From positions 1,612,001-1,676,000 of the forward strand of contig NZ_CP032093.1 in assembly GCF_003544875.1 (NCBI RefSeq): a stretch of 64,000 nt of DNA, written 5' to 3'. Positions 9,269-18,820 of this stretch are shown piece after piece. The notes beneath the pieces are model-generated. The model saw only the letters and a list, made by a program, of their open reading frames with translations. It was not told where the DNA came from and did not search any database. How positions within the stretch are numbered: position 1 is the stretch's first letter; every line of letters begins with the position of its first letter. Made by a program: the position numbers and the translations under genes. This stretch comes from Vibrio alfacsensis. Lineage in GTDB: Bacteria; Pseudomonadota; Gammaproteobacteria; Enterobacterales; Vibrionaceae.

Positions 9269-10171
9269 ATGAACATTCTATTCGCCATGATCCCTGCTTT
9301 TTTCTGGGGCACGACGTACGCCGTCACACAGTTTACTTTGCCAGACTGGCCACCCGTATTACTTGGCGCGCTGCGGGCGCTCCCTGCTGGTTTACTATTG
9401 CTTGCGATCAAGCCATCCTTACCGAAAAAACAAGATTGGAAAATCCTCGTTGTATTAGGAACAGTCAATATCGCGCTGTTCTTTGGCCTTATTTTTGTTA
9501 TGGCGCTAACCTTGCCCTCTGCAATATCTGGCGTCGGTATGATCTCTGTTCCTGTGTTTGCGATGTTGTTTGGATGGGTCATCTACCAACGACGTCCAAA
9601 TTTAGTTCAAGCCACCAGCGGCGTTGTCCTGATTGCATTGGCGTGGTTTCTATTCGACCCAAACTCTATCACGCTTAACCCAATGGGCTTAATAGCGATG
9701 CTTGGTGCAATTATGTGCATTGTTATCGGTAGCAGTGTGACAAAATCTTTAGGTTCTAAAATGCATTGGTGGACGGTGCTCACTTGGCAGCTCATCTTAG
9801 GTGGGGTCATCCTATCGATTGCAGCATTGGTTTTGGCAAGTGTTAATCCAGAGCCGTATCTTCACGCCGTACAAAACACATCAACGACGAATCTTCTTGG
9901 TCTTTTGTGGGTAATTGTACTCAATACGGCATTAGGCTACGGGTTGTACGTATGGTTATTGCAACGTATGTCTGTCGTAGATTTTACGTTTGGTGGTATC
10001 GCAAACCCGATAGCAGGCATTTTATCGGGATTTATATTACTTGGAGAAAGCTTCACTGCCGTTCAATACAGCTTAATGGTGGGCATGATTGTCATGTCAC
10101 TCGTTCCACAATTTGTCATTTCAATGAAGCAGAAGCGAAGTAACCCTCTTACCAACAGCAGCGAGTCTTAA
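9269..10171 (+). CDS. EamA/DMT-family transporter
   Basis: About 300 residues with ten hydrophobic segments arranged as two EamA repeats. The first opens MIPAFFWGTTYAVTQF and the second is centred on residues 150-290. The drug/metabolite transporter family exports amino acids, metabolites or drugs by proton exchange at the inner membrane; the substrate cannot be told. ATG 9269 is preferred because it puts the first membrane helix directly after the start; a GTG 15 bases upstream in frame is possible. It is followed by a strong terminator. Confidence 0.82.
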   Translation: MNILFAMIPAFFWGTTYAVTQFTLPDWPPVLLGALRALPAGLLLLAIKPSLPKKQDWKILVVLGTVNIALFFGLIFVMALTLPSAISGVGMISVPVFAMLFGWVIYQRRPNLVQATSGVVLIALAWFLFDPNSITLNPMGLIAMLGAIMCIVIGSSVTKSLGSKMHWWTVLTWQLILGGVILSIAALVLASVNPEPYLHAVQNTSTTNLLGLLWVIVLNTALGYGLYVWLLQRMSVVDFTFGGIANPIAGILSGFILLGESFTAVQYSLMVGMIVMSLVPQFVISMKQKRSNPLTNSSES

Positions 10172-10191
10172 CTTCGTCATTCATGTTAAAC

Positions 10192-10225
10192 AAAAATGCC
10201 ACCCGTTTAAACGAGTGGCATTTTT
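10192..10225. terminator. Bidirectional rho-independent terminator
   Basis: AAAAATGCCAC and GTGGCATTTTT flank the loop CCGTTTAAACGA. The A and T runs on both sides let it serve the EamA gene (plus) and hdeD (minus), which converge here. Confidence 0.9.
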
Positions 10226-10293
10226 CGATTCGAATTCTTTTTCGTTATTAAATGACGGTTATCAAAACCATTGTTTGGACGACAAAATTTAAC

Positions 10294-10854
10294 TTAAGAA
10301 AGCTTCTTCATCTGCATACCCATGAAGATAAAGCTGATCCCCTCGATAAGTAACGAGATACCAACAAATGTCCCAAGCAAAGTCGTAGAAAATGCCGGAT
10401 CATCCAATAGCATGAAGAAGTAGCCCCCAATCAGAACAGAAATCACGCCACTAAACACTATCACGTTGCTGCTCGGCAAACTGCGATTGCTCAAGCCAAA
10501 GAACATACGAGTTAAACCATTTAAGATCATAACAATCACCATCAGCATAGTGATGGTAACTAGACCGGCCAAAGGCTTAAATAAGATGAATAAGCCGCCA
10601 ATGATGTAGAGCACCGCACTCAATACGTACCATAATTTTTCACCCCATGCCTTAATGGACAAGGTGTGATAAGCCTGAACCAAACCACTGAGTAAAAGCA
10701 CTGCACCAACGATGGTTGAGATGGTTACCCCTGCCAATACAGGCAAGCTCATTGCTCCACCCCCCATCAATGCGATGATTACGCCAACGATAACGAAGTA
10801 TTTCCAACCTTTAGACAAAAATGTTGGTTGCTGTGATTGATTAGAATTTTCCAT
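10294..10854 (-). CDS. hdeD: HdeD-family (DUF308) membrane protein
   Basis: A 186-residue inner-membrane protein with six hydrophobic segments and the repeated DUF308 pattern (Gly-rich helices such as GAVLLLSGLVQAYH and IIGGLFILFKPL). E. coli HdeD takes part in acid resistance at high cell density; the mechanism is not settled. Length and topology match HdeD. It is a single gene with a start at ATG 10854, and converges on the EamA gene. Confidence 0.82.
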   Translation of the reverse strand: MENSNQSQQPTFLSKGWKYFVIVGVIIALMGGGAMSLPVLAGVTISTIVGAVLLLSGLVQAYHTLSIKAWGEKLWYVLSAVLYIIGGLFILFKPLAGLVTITMLMVIVMILNGLTRMFFGLSNRSLPSSNVIVFSGVISVLIGGYFFMLLDDPAFSTTLLGTFVGISLLIEGISFIFMGMQMKKLS

Positions 10855-11135
10855 TAAATGCCTCTTGAATTAAACGCGAGTTGCTAATTTAGTCTAGTCT
10901 AATAAATTATAGACAGTTCACAGACTTAACAGCGTTTGAATAACAGGATGTTAAACCTTTAAGTAAACTTAGCCTATACGCTATTTTTGAATACTAAGTT
11001 TCGTGTTCCTGAGATTAAACCAGTGCAAATCAAGAAGATGGAGAGTAGGATTAGCGGTTTTCTAACACTTACCGCCTGTTGACCAGAGTATACCTACGCT
11101 ATTATTTTTACAGGCTACATTTTGAGGATGATATT

Positions 11136-12430
11136 TTGCTTGAGCATCACATTCGGACTTTCATCGCAGAGAAGTTAAGTTCCGTCGGAATCAACAGTGA
11201 TCCTTATGGGATCGAATTTACAAGCATTTTTATCCTCGCTAGCCTCACCGTCGCAGCCATTAGCTATCTCGTTGTTCACCATTTAATCGTAAGGTCGGTG
11301 AATAACGTCTTAAAAAAAGCGAATAAGCCACTCGCAGAAAGCCTGTCTAAATACGACGTTCTTGAAAAGCTTTCCTTGCTTATCCCTATTATGATATTGG
11401 ATGTGTTCATCCCCCTTGCCGTTGGTCATTATGCATGGCTTGCCGCTATTTTTGATCGAGTTCTGAGCATCTCCATATTGGTCATCTTTGTGTGGATGGT
11501 CTTCGCGCTACTTGATGCATTAAACGACATCGCTACCTTTAAAGGCATCACCCGAAAAATGCCGATTAAGAGTTTCGTTCAGTTAATTAAACTCTTTACA
11601 TTCTTTGTGGGCGTGGTGGTATCGATGTCGATACTCGCAAACGAGTCCCCGGTGATCTTCCTATCGGGGCTGGGCGTTGCAACAGGTTTTGTCATGTTGG
11701 TGTTTAAAGACACAATATTAGGTTTTGTCGCCGGTATTCAGCTGTCAGCGAACCGAATGATCAGCTTGAATGATTGGATTCAAATGGATGCTTATGGAGC
11801 CAACGGAACAGTAGAAGAAATCTCACTTACCACGGTTAAAGTGCGAAACTTTGATAATACCGTTAGCATGTTGCCTGCTTATGCGTTAGTTCAAAACGCG
11901 TTCATTAACTGGCAAGGCATGTCCGATTCTGGTGGTCGCCGCATCAAACGTGCGGTCAATATAGACGTCACATCTATTCGCTTTCTGTCTGAAGAAGAAA
12001 TAGAAAAGCTAAAGAGCATTCGTATTTTACGCCAATACATCTATGAAAATCACGTGAGATTAATGAATACAACGAAGAGATGAGTGACGAGCCCGCTTTT
12101 GGCAACCTGCGTCAAATGACAAATTTGGGGATGTTTCGTGCGTATATCAACGCTTATCTCAGAGCGAGTAAAGACATTCACCAATACATGTTAATCATGG
12201 TAAGACAACTTGAGCCAACTCAAGAAGGTATCCCTCTACAAGTGTATGCTTTTACCAATAATACGGATTGGGCACATTACGAGGGCGTTCAAGCGGACCT
12301 ATTCGATCATATCTATTCCATCATGCCCTTGTTTGGTTTGAGACCTTATCAAATGCTCACCAGCAATGATGCGTTTCAGTTTGTGCGATCTGATACGACA
12401 TCTCGCTCATCAATTCAGAAAAATCCATAA
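11136..12430 (+). pseudogene. MscS-family mechanosensitive channel (YbdG-like), frameshifted
   Basis: About 431 residues once joined, close to E. coli YbdG (415). Several N-terminal membrane segments are followed by the pore helix and MscS beta domain (ILGFVAGIQLSANRMISLNDWIQMDAYGANG is at about residues 205-235). The first frame ends at 12083; the C-terminal cytoplasmic part (QMTNLGMFRAYINAYL) is in another frame from about 12060 to 12430. One missing base near 12055 restores EINEYNEEMSDEPAFGN. The start is probably TTG 11136, preceded by GAGGA at 11124-11128; an upstream TTG at 11079 has no clear ribosome binding site. It would release solutes on hypo-osmotic shock. Confidence 0.78.
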
Positions 12431-12448
12431 GACTCCTCTACACAATAA

Positions 12449-12473
12449 AGGGGGAATTTTTCTTCCCCCTATG
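12449..12473. terminator. Hairpin terminator after the MscS gene
   Basis: AGGGGGAA and TTCCCCCT pair around TTTTTC, 20 bases after the channel gene. The T-run lies in the loop on the plus strand, while on the minus strand the stem is followed by TTTATT, so it may serve both convergent genes. Confidence 0.6.
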
Positions 12474-12494
12474 TGACAACATGATAAAGACGCT

Positions 12495-12536
12495 ATCTAC
12501 ATCTACATCTACATCTACATCTACATCTACATCTAC
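12495..12536. repeat. Hexanucleotide tandem repeat (ATCTAC)7
   Basis: Seven perfect copies of ATCTAC in the intergenic space between the convergent channel and acylase genes. A second array of the same unit is at 49411-49458. Such arrays are prone to slippage and are useful as VNTR typing markers. Confidence 0.95.
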
Positions 12537-12594
12537 AAAACAAGTGTTGCAAATTGAATTGCCAAAAACCAAGTTTCAATCCAATGCGATGTGA

Positions 12595-13686
12595 TTAAGG
12601 CGTCACGTCTTCGACAGCAAATGTGCCGTTATCAAGCTTGCGCTTCATTTCTTGTGATTGATTGAAATCGATTTTATTAAGATCCACTTTCTTAATTCGG
12701 CTATCGCGCATGGTTTTGTAATAGAACAATCCATTGTCCTGGTCAATCACCGATGTCCATTGAGTTGCACTAGGCAAATCTGGAATGTGCTCACGGTACT
12801 CTTGGCTAAACTCAGTGCCAATTGGAATATCAAAGTTGTTCAAAATATGAAATGCTTGCGATACCGCTTCTTCCGATGTTTTAGATTCAGGCGCGGTATT
12901 TACAAAGAATGCAGCGCGGACAAAACGCGATGGCGGCGTGATATCTCCCGGAAGGCCAAGGAAACCTGAACCTATGCCAAAAGATTTTGCCTCAACATTG
13001 CCAAACTTTGCTGGTGCGCTTGTACCAGGTTGTAAGTGTATATAATTACTCAAGTTAGTCACTTGCCAAGGGAACGTTGGAGAGTTGGTCAACACACCTA
13101 CTTCGTTATCGTAAATGTGTACCTGACCTTGATCCATGATCTCAATAACAATGTTTTTTCCATTGCGATCCGTTACACGCCAGTGTCCCGTTGGTGAGGG
13201 TTGGCCTTTCGCATCAAGGTAAACTGGAACAATGTCGATGTTTTTCATTGCGGCTTTAACTTCATCAACCGTTTTGAATTGAGAAAGCATCCAACGAACA
13301 AAGTCCATATCGGTAATGCTGTCTTTACGGTCTTGTGGATCGTAGGCTTTTAACGAACCATAACCCTTGAAGTAGAACAAGCCTGCTGTCAGCCCCTCTT
13401 CATTAACGCCCTCACCGATAAATCGGTCGTCGCTCACAGAGATTCCGACAAATCCATATTTACTCTTCCAGCTCAAACCTTGCTTTTGATCAGGCATGGT
13501 TGATGTAAACGAGTAGTTTCTTGGTGCAACAATCAACTTACTATTTAAGTCATTTTCACCCCATTCTATCGTACGGGCATGAACGTGGTCATTAGCGGTG
13601 GTTGATAGTGATATACCTGTGCACGCCATCGCTGGTGCGATGATACTGGCTGACATTGCAATTGCGAGGAGGGTTTTCTTTAACAT
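12595..13686 (-). CDS. Secreted penicillin V acylase / bile salt hydrolase family enzyme
   Basis: A 363-residue Ntn-hydrolase of the choloylglycine hydrolase family. A Sec signal peptide (residues 1-21, ending in AMA) is removed to expose Cys22 as the N-terminal nucleophile (CTGIS). Arg38 lies 16 residues on, matching the Cys2-Arg18 spacing of the mature family. NSPTFPWQ and PPSRFVRA supply the other conserved Asn and Arg positions. It would cleave linear amides in the periplasm: penicillin V, N-acyl homoserine lactones or conjugated bile salts. The Gram-negative cluster usually prefers penicillin V and long-chain acyl-HSLs over bile salts, so bile salt hydrolysis should not be assumed. It is monocistronic. 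Confidence 0.86.
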   Translation of the reverse strand: MLKKTLLAIAMSASIIAPAMACTGISLSTTANDHVHARTIEWGENDLNSKLIVAPRNYSFTSTMPDQKQGLSWKSKYGFVGISVSDDRFIGEGVNEEGLTAGLFYFKGYGSLKAYDPQDRKDSITDMDFVRWMLSQFKTVDEVKAAMKNIDIVPVYLDAKGQPSPTGHWRVTDRNGKNIVIEIMDQGQVHIYDNEVGVLTNSPTFPWQVTNLSNYIHLQPGTSAPAKFGNVEAKSFGIGSGFLGLPGDITPPSRFVRAAFFVNTAPESKTSEEAVSQAFHILNNFDIPIGTEFSQEYREHIPDLPSATQWTSVIDQDNGLFYYKTMRDSRIKKVDLNKIDFNQSQEMKRKLDNGTFAVEDVTP

Positions 13687-13912
13687 TTTTACGTCCGCTC
13701 TAAAGAGGAAAATACTTAACCAGTATACTCCTTACCTTTCACATGACACCAAAATATTATCAAACTCAAATGGATAACTGGAAACCTGTATAGCTCAGTT
13801 TAATCTAACGTCTAGATACGTTGAACCTCGATAGTAAGAAGCATTAATTTCCATGTTTTTTATGTGGAAATATCCGTTATTCAATACAACACTTAAAGAA
13901 AAGGAGGTCATG

Positions 13913-14848
13913 ATGAAAGAGTTTAAAAATATTTTATTCGTCAATCACGGGTTGGAAGGCCAGAGTCACGGACTTACTCAAGCTATCCAAATTGCAGAAA
14001 ATAACCAAGCCGATCTTAAAGGACTCATCGTCTGCCCATCTTTACCTGCCAGCATGCTCGATTATGAAGCGACATATGAACAATCGCTCATTGATGCACT
14101 CGCTACAAATATGAGTGAGATCCAAACTAAGCTTGGCACAACCAATCATCCGAACCCATATCCTATCTCCATCGAATGTGGCAGTTACCCCGCGGTACGG
14201 ATTATCCGATCCGTTCATCGTCATCAAAATGATTTATTGATTAAGGACGCCGAACCTCAAGATGACGACACTAAAGGCTTTAAAGCACTGGACATGAAGC
14301 TCCTGCGCAAGTGCCCTTGCCCGATTTGGTTAAACAAAGAATCGAGCAAAGCCGCAAACGCGTTAAATGTGGCTGTCGCCATCGACCCAAGCGTCTCGGA
14401 CCCAGCAGAGCAAGGATTGGCGATGCGATTGCTTCAACTGGCCCGCTCAGTCGCAGATTCAACAAACGGTACACTTCATATCGTTTCCTGCTGGGACTTT
14501 CATCTAGAAAGCTATCTTCGTCACCATAGTTGGATTCAAATTGAAGACAGAGTGTTAGACGCTCAAGTCGAAATCGAAAAGAAAACGCACCGCAAAGCGC
14601 TAGAGGGACTCATAGAGAAGTCCGCGATCAAGGGCGATCAGGTTGTGCACCATTTACACGGAACGCCAGATGATGAAATACCAAATTGGATACTAGAGAA
14701 AGACATTGATGTTTTAGTGATGGGCACCGTCGCTCGCTCAGGAATCCAAGGGCTGTTAGTCGGTAACACCGCAGAAAACATCTTCCAGACCGTTAACTGC
14801 TCACTCGTGGTACTCAAACCCGACAACTTTGTATCACCGATTCAATAA
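13913..14848 (+). CDS. Tandem-domain universal stress protein (UspE-like)
   Basis: About 311 residues with two Usp domains. The first starts MKEFKNILFVNHG and the second begins near residue 150 (LNVAVAIDPS) and ends with the ATP-binding-type GTVARSGIQGLLVGNTAENI loop and LVVLKP. ATG 13913 is chosen because AAGGAGG lies 5 bases upstream; the open frame extends 60 bases further 5' without another site. Tandem Usp proteins of the UspE class act in stress survival, motility and adhesion. The first domain lacks an obvious GxxG-9-G ATP loop. It is monocistronic. Confidence 0.85.
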   Translation: MKEFKNILFVNHGLEGQSHGLTQAIQIAENNQADLKGLIVCPSLPASMLDYEATYEQSLIDALATNMSEIQTKLGTTNHPNPYPISIECGSYPAVRIIRSVHRHQNDLLIKDAEPQDDDTKGFKALDMKLLRKCPCPIWLNKESSKAANALNVAVAIDPSVSDPAEQGLAMRLLQLARSVADSTNGTLHIVSCWDFHLESYLRHHSWIQIEDRVLDAQVEIEKKTHRKALEGLIEKSAIKGDQVVHHLHGTPDDEIPNWILEKDIDVLVMGTVARSGIQGLLVGNTAENIFQTVNCSLVVLKPDNFVSPIQ

Positions 14849-14941
14849 ATGTATGGAGAGGATGACGATGCCCATGTTTATCGGCACCAATGTTTAACTG
14901 TGCTAATGCTAAACAACCTCCATACCTAGTGACACATTTGT

Positions 14942-14985
14942 GAGCGCTATCATCCATTTAAATCACTTCGTTGATGATAGCGCTC
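14942..14985. repeat. Perfect 13-bp inverted repeat
   Basis: GAGCGCTATCATC at 14942-14954 and GATGATAGCGCTC at 14973-14985 form a perfect 13-bp stem with an 18-base loop. There is no T-run after it. It could be a transcript-end hairpin for the Usp gene or an operator for the H-NOX gene 120 bases downstream. Confidence 0.65.
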
Positions 14986-15103
14986 GGGCTCATTCAGTTG
15001 AGGCTTTACGTTTCTCAATTCTCTTTATTACTGTTCATAAACTCGCGACAAATGAATTGGTGTGGTTTATTCTTGACATTAAACCGTGTGAAAGGCGCTA
15101 TGT

Positions 15104-15639
15104 ATGAAAGGAATCATATTTACAGAATTCATGGAGTTAGTTGAGAGCCACTTTGGTTTAGAGGTCTTAGATCAAGTCTTAGAGGCATCACATGATGAGG
15201 GCATCTATACTTCTGTCGGAAGTTATGATCATCGAAGCCTTGTCAAACTCATCATTAACTTAAGTAAGACGACCGACATTCCTGCAGAAAAACTCCAAGA
15301 AATCTTTGGTGAAACTGTATTTCTCAATTTACTGAGAACCATCCCCAAGCCAGCTTAGTAAAAAGTGACCATTGCTTTCAGTTTATTCGCCACGTAGAAG
15401 AATATATTCACGTCGAAGTAAAGAAGCTATACCCGGATGCCGAACCACCACGATTTGAATTTATTTCTGAAACTGAAACCCACTTAGTGATGAATTATAA
15501 AAGCGCGCGTTGTATGTCACACGTTTGCTTTGGGTTAATCAAAGGGTGCGCAAAATACTTTAATCAAACCGTCGACATTGAAATGGAGCCTCTGAATGCC
15601 AGTGGCAGTGAAGTGAAATTCAGCATCACGTTGAAGTAA
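15104..15639 (+). pseudogene. H-NOX heme nitric-oxide sensor, frameshifted
   Basis: After repair of one missing base near 15349-15353 this reads as a complete 178-residue H-NOX domain (MKGIIFTEFMELVESHFG at the N-terminus). The proximal heme ligand is the His of YIHVEVKKLYPDAEPP (codon 15409-15411), which aligns with His102 of the Thermoanaerobacter protein. The heme-propionate motif YxSxR is YKSAR (15496-15510). H-NOX binds NO at ferrous heme and controls a partner kinase or cyclase. It ends 6 bases before the hybrid kinase, as in known H-NOX/kinase operons of Shewanella and Vibrio (HnoK, HqsK). As printed, the first frame stops at 15358 and would give only 84 residues without the ligand. 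Confidence 0.85.
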
Positions 15640-15645
15640 TCGAAC

Positions 15646-17347
15646 ATGACTAATGAGTACCTATCTGCCAATACCGCGTTACTAAGAAAAATTGAGCGTG
15701 AGATTGCATCCAGAAAACAAGCGGAAGCGCTCCTAGAACAAAAGAGCTTGGCTTTATTTGAAGCAAACCAAAAATTAGAACTTGCGGTGGCACAGCTTGA
15801 AAAAAGTTCAGCTGAAAACCTAATCAAACTCGAATTTCAACAGCAAGTCGATGCGCTACTGATTCATTTTGGGCGTGTCTTTCTGAGAAAAAATCTCGAC
15901 GACATTATCCTTGATAATTTTACCCAAAAGCTGACCGAAAATACCTTGATAGAACAATGTCGTCTTGTCGTTTTACAGCATCATGACTTAGGTTTAGCTA
16001 ATCAACAGTACGGTCAACTCAATGCGAACGTCGACCTAAAGGATGGTGAATGGCTCAATGGTGAACTTCAGCTCCCTTTGACGATTCATAACGAGAGATA
16101 TGGCAGTCTACGCATTTTAGTGAGAAATCAAGACATTGACCAAGCGTTCATTAAGCGTTCAATTGTACTTGTCACAGAGCTGTTATGCGGAGCAATAAGT
16201 CGGCAACATACTATCTATCGTAATATTGAGTCTCGAAAAATTGCAGAACAGTCTGAACGGTCAACTCGTGACTTTCTTGCAATGATTAATCATGAGTTAA
16301 GAACACCATTAAATGGCTTACTCGGTACGTCCGAACTACTCAGCGAAACCGCTCTTAATTCTCAACAAACGATGCTCGTCAATAACCTGTCTCAATCCGG
16401 TGAGCTATTAAGAACCATCATTAACGATCTCCTCGATTTCAGTAAGATCAATTCAGGCATGTTTGAATTGATACCCAGTCAGTTTGAAGTGAAATCTCTG
16501 GTTAGCACCCTCGAAAGTATCTTTGAGCACAAAGCGCAAGAAAAAGGCTTGTTGTTCGATATTTCGGCCAAAGATAACCTACCCAATGCGATTGAGGGCG
16601 ATCTTGAAAGGATTACCCAAGTATTCGTGAACCTGATTGGTAACGCAATTAAGTTCACTGATAAGGGGTCGGTTTTGGTCACCCTCGATTGGAGCAATGA
16701 GCAACTGGTGTTTTCTGTTCAAGATACCGGCATCGGCATAAATGAAGCTTCTCAAGAGAAACTGTTTCAGCCATTTACTCAAGTAGATCGTTCAAGTAAA
16801 AGAGCCTATGAGGGAACGGGATTAGGCTTGGCGATCTGCCAGCAGTTGATCCAATTGATGGGCGGTCAGTTATTACTCCAAAGCCAAGAAGGTATTGGCA
16901 CTCAGTTCTACGGCACGATTCCACTCAAGTCCGTTGGTGAAGATGACTTACACCAGATGGATACGCCCAAGAGAATGGTCGATATTTCAAACGAACTTGC
17001 CATCCTTGTCGTAGATGACATTTTGCTCAATCAAGTCATAATAAAGGAGATGCTCAACAAACTCGGTATTGTTGCGGATATCGCAGCAAACGGTATCGAG
17101 GCGTTAACTTCCGCGGAAAAAGAAACTATGACCTCATTTTATGGATTGCCGCATGCCAGAAATGGATGGTTTTGAAGCGACAGTCGCATTAAGGAAGCTG
17201 AAGTTTGACAACCCCATCATCGCACTCACTGCGGGCACAACATTAGAAGAACGTAAAAAGTGCATTGAATGTGGCATGAATGACATTTTAACAAAACCCT
17301 ATACCTCAGAAGATCTAAAGTCCGTTCTGTTAAAATGGACATCCTGA
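15646..17347 (+). pseudogene. H-NOX-associated hybrid histidine kinase, frameshifted in the receiver
   Basis: A soluble kinase with no membrane segment. It has an N-terminal coiled coil (about 1-70), a sensor region (70-195), a HisKA domain with phospho-His216 in FLAMINHELRTPLNG, an HATPase domain with DTGIGI and GTGLGLAI boxes, and a C-terminal receiver with acceptor Asp in MDCRMPEMDG (codon 17144-17146). The first frame ends at 17175 and the last 60 residues lie in another frame. The conserved YDLIL occurs in the third frame between them, so two missing bases at 17120-17142 fit best; one extra base is the alternative. It resembles V. harveyi HqsK and Shewanella HnoK, kinases inhibited by NO-bound H-NOX. 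Its gene position suggests signalling to the HPt protein and SypG. Confidence 0.8.
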
Positions 17348-17389
17348 TAAATCCTACTTTTACTCAATCTAGCGACTCATCTTTTAGAC

Positions 17390-17422
17390 TCTCAATATGA
17401 GAAAACTCTATTCTCATATTGA
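17390..17422. promoter_or_regulatory. Paired SypG-type enhancer sites upstream of sypA
   Basis: Two copies of TTCTCATATTGA face each other: on the minus strand at 17390-17403 and on the plus strand at 17411-17422. The TTCTCA core recurs upstream of sypI, sypM and sypP. They lie 40-73 bases before the sigma-54 element, the usual place for an enhancer-binding protein. Confidence 0.75.
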
Positions 17423-17461
17423 TAAATAATTCTATCCAATTGTTTTAATGATAATTATTTT

Positions 17462-17477
17462 AGGCACGTTCCCTGCT
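17462..17477 (+). promoter_or_regulatory. Sigma-54 promoter of sypA
   Basis: AGGCACGTTCCCTGCT matches the -24/-12 pattern (GGCAC, five bases, CTGCT), with the GG and GC doublets at the right spacing. It lies 35 bases before the sypA start. Confidence 0.75.
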
Positions 17478-17511
17478 CTATCTAAGTAACCCTTATTGTG
17501 GAGTAGCTATT

Positions 17512-17865
17512 ATGGAACTGCGAAAAATCGACATTAACGAACAATTACTCACTCTTTCAGTTATTGGTGACTTTGATGCATCGTCGAGCAAACAGGCTCA
17601 AGTGATTATCGATGATGTTCTCACTCATGACTCTCACTCCGAGATTGAGATCGATTTAAGACACGTTGAGTTTCTTGATTCTTCCGGCATTGGCGCCATC
17701 GTATACCTGTTCAAACGCTTAGTGGAGTCTGAACGTCACATGCGAATCGAACATGCACATGGCCAGCCATTAAAAATGCTGCAACTGCTGCGTATTGGCA
17801 GTGCCATACCACTCAATCGCGCATCGAATTCATCACAGGCAACTGCCAAGCAGCCTGTTCATTAA
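17512..17865 (+). CDS. sypA: SypA: STAS-domain anti-sigma-factor-antagonist-like regulator
   Basis: A 117-residue single STAS domain. The phosphorylatable-serine loop is LDSSGIG, with Ser57 directly after Asp56 at the position used by SpoIIAA (Ser58) and V. fischeri SypA (Ser56). In V. fischeri, SypA is required for biofilm and is switched by SypE, a kinase/phosphatase. No SypE gene is present in this cluster, so the serine is kept without its known local partner. It is the first gene of the syp operon, downstream of a sigma-54 promoter and SypG sites. The start is ATG 17512 after TGTGGAG. Confidence 0.9.
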   Translation: MELRKIDINEQLLTLSVIGDFDASSSKQAQVIIDDVLTHDSHSEIEIDLRHVEFLDSSGIGAIVYLFKRLVESERHMRIEHAHGQPLKMLQLLRIGSAIPLNRASNSSQATAKQPVH

Positions 17866-17932
17866 CTCATCCTATTCATAAGCGGATAAAGATACGAAAG
17901 CTGCAGAAAGACGGTTGGCTAGGAGGCTTATC

Positions 17933-18820
17933 ATGCGTTCACATACATTGAGAACATTCTACAACTTTGCGTTACAGCGTAAGCGTGCAACAAAGATCAT
18001 TGCTTCTGTTCGAGTAGGAAGCTTACTCATACTCATTTCGAGCGTGTTCTTCAATATGGGTTGTGTCAGTTACCCTGAGCAAGGCCAAGGAGGCTTAGGT
18101 GAATACACAACCATGGCCGACTTCTCCCCCATTCTCCCTGACGAACCGCTGGGGCCGGAACACGGATTGCGCTTTGACTGGCAACTGGCTCGGTTACAGT
18201 TAGACAGCTTGATCCGCGAGGGGGCTGAATGGTGTTTTCCCGCCGCAGTCGTACAAGCCAAAACGAAAGAAAATCGAATCGCTCGTGAACTTGAGGGTAA
18301 CTTACTGCTCGATGCCGCCAATGATTTGGTCATTCTGCGTAAAAACTTATCTCAATTAGAGCATCAACTTGACTACGTGACACGGGAAGCACGTTGCGAA
18401 CCACCGAATCAACAAACCGTTGGCGCAGAAATCGCCATCATCGAACAGCTTGTTTCATTGCTCAATGTCGACAATCAATTTGCCATCGACTCGACAGAAA
18501 TTAACCCCAAATACATGGGCAACCTTGCCGAAGCGGCCAATATCCTCAAGCAGCATCGACAACTCAACCTCAATGTGACTGGTCATGCCGACGCAACGGG
18601 AGATGCAGAATATAACCAGCAGCTTGCGATGGGACGCGCAAAACAAGTTGAAAGATACTTAACCATCTTTGGCCTTATGCCATCACGAATTCATACACAC
18701 TCTGTTGGAGAGTCTTTACCTCTATTCGAGGGGAACTCTAGCGCCGTCAAACTCACGAATCGTCGCGTGAGTATCGACATTGTGTCAACCGCCGCTCAAG
18801 GGGGCGACCATGAAAACTAA
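17933..18820 (+). CDS. sypB: SypB: OmpA-domain outer-membrane lipoprotein
   Basis: About 295 residues. A long positively charged N-terminus leads into a hydrophobic segment and a lipobox-like MGC, then an alpha-helical middle with two cysteines. The C-terminal OmpA domain (about 190-295) contains the peptidoglycan-binding motif region NVTGHADATGDAEYN and NRRVSIDI. It would anchor the export machinery to peptidoglycan. ATG 17933 is chosen for the AGGAGG 6 bases upstream. Its 3' end overlaps the sypC start by 11 bases, showing translational coupling. Confidence 0.85.
   Translation: MRSHTLRTFYNFALQRKRATKIIASVRVGSLLILISSVFFNMGCVSYPEQGQGGLGEYTTMADFSPILPDEPLGPEHGLRFDWQLARLQLDSLIREGAEWCFPAAVVQAKTKENRIARELEGNLLLDAANDLVILRKNLSQLEHQLDYVTREARCEPPNQQTVGAEIAIIEQLVSLLNVDNQFAIDSTEINPKYMGNLAEAANILKQHRQLNLNVTGHADATGDAEYNQQLAMGRAKQVERYLTIFGLMPSRIHTHSVGESLPLFEGNSSAVKLTNRRVSIDIVSTAAQGGDHEN

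Noticed and set aside
12495..12536. Regular short repeats as a CRISPR array
   Set aside because: The unit is a 6-base tandem repeat with no spacers; no cas gene is present in the window.
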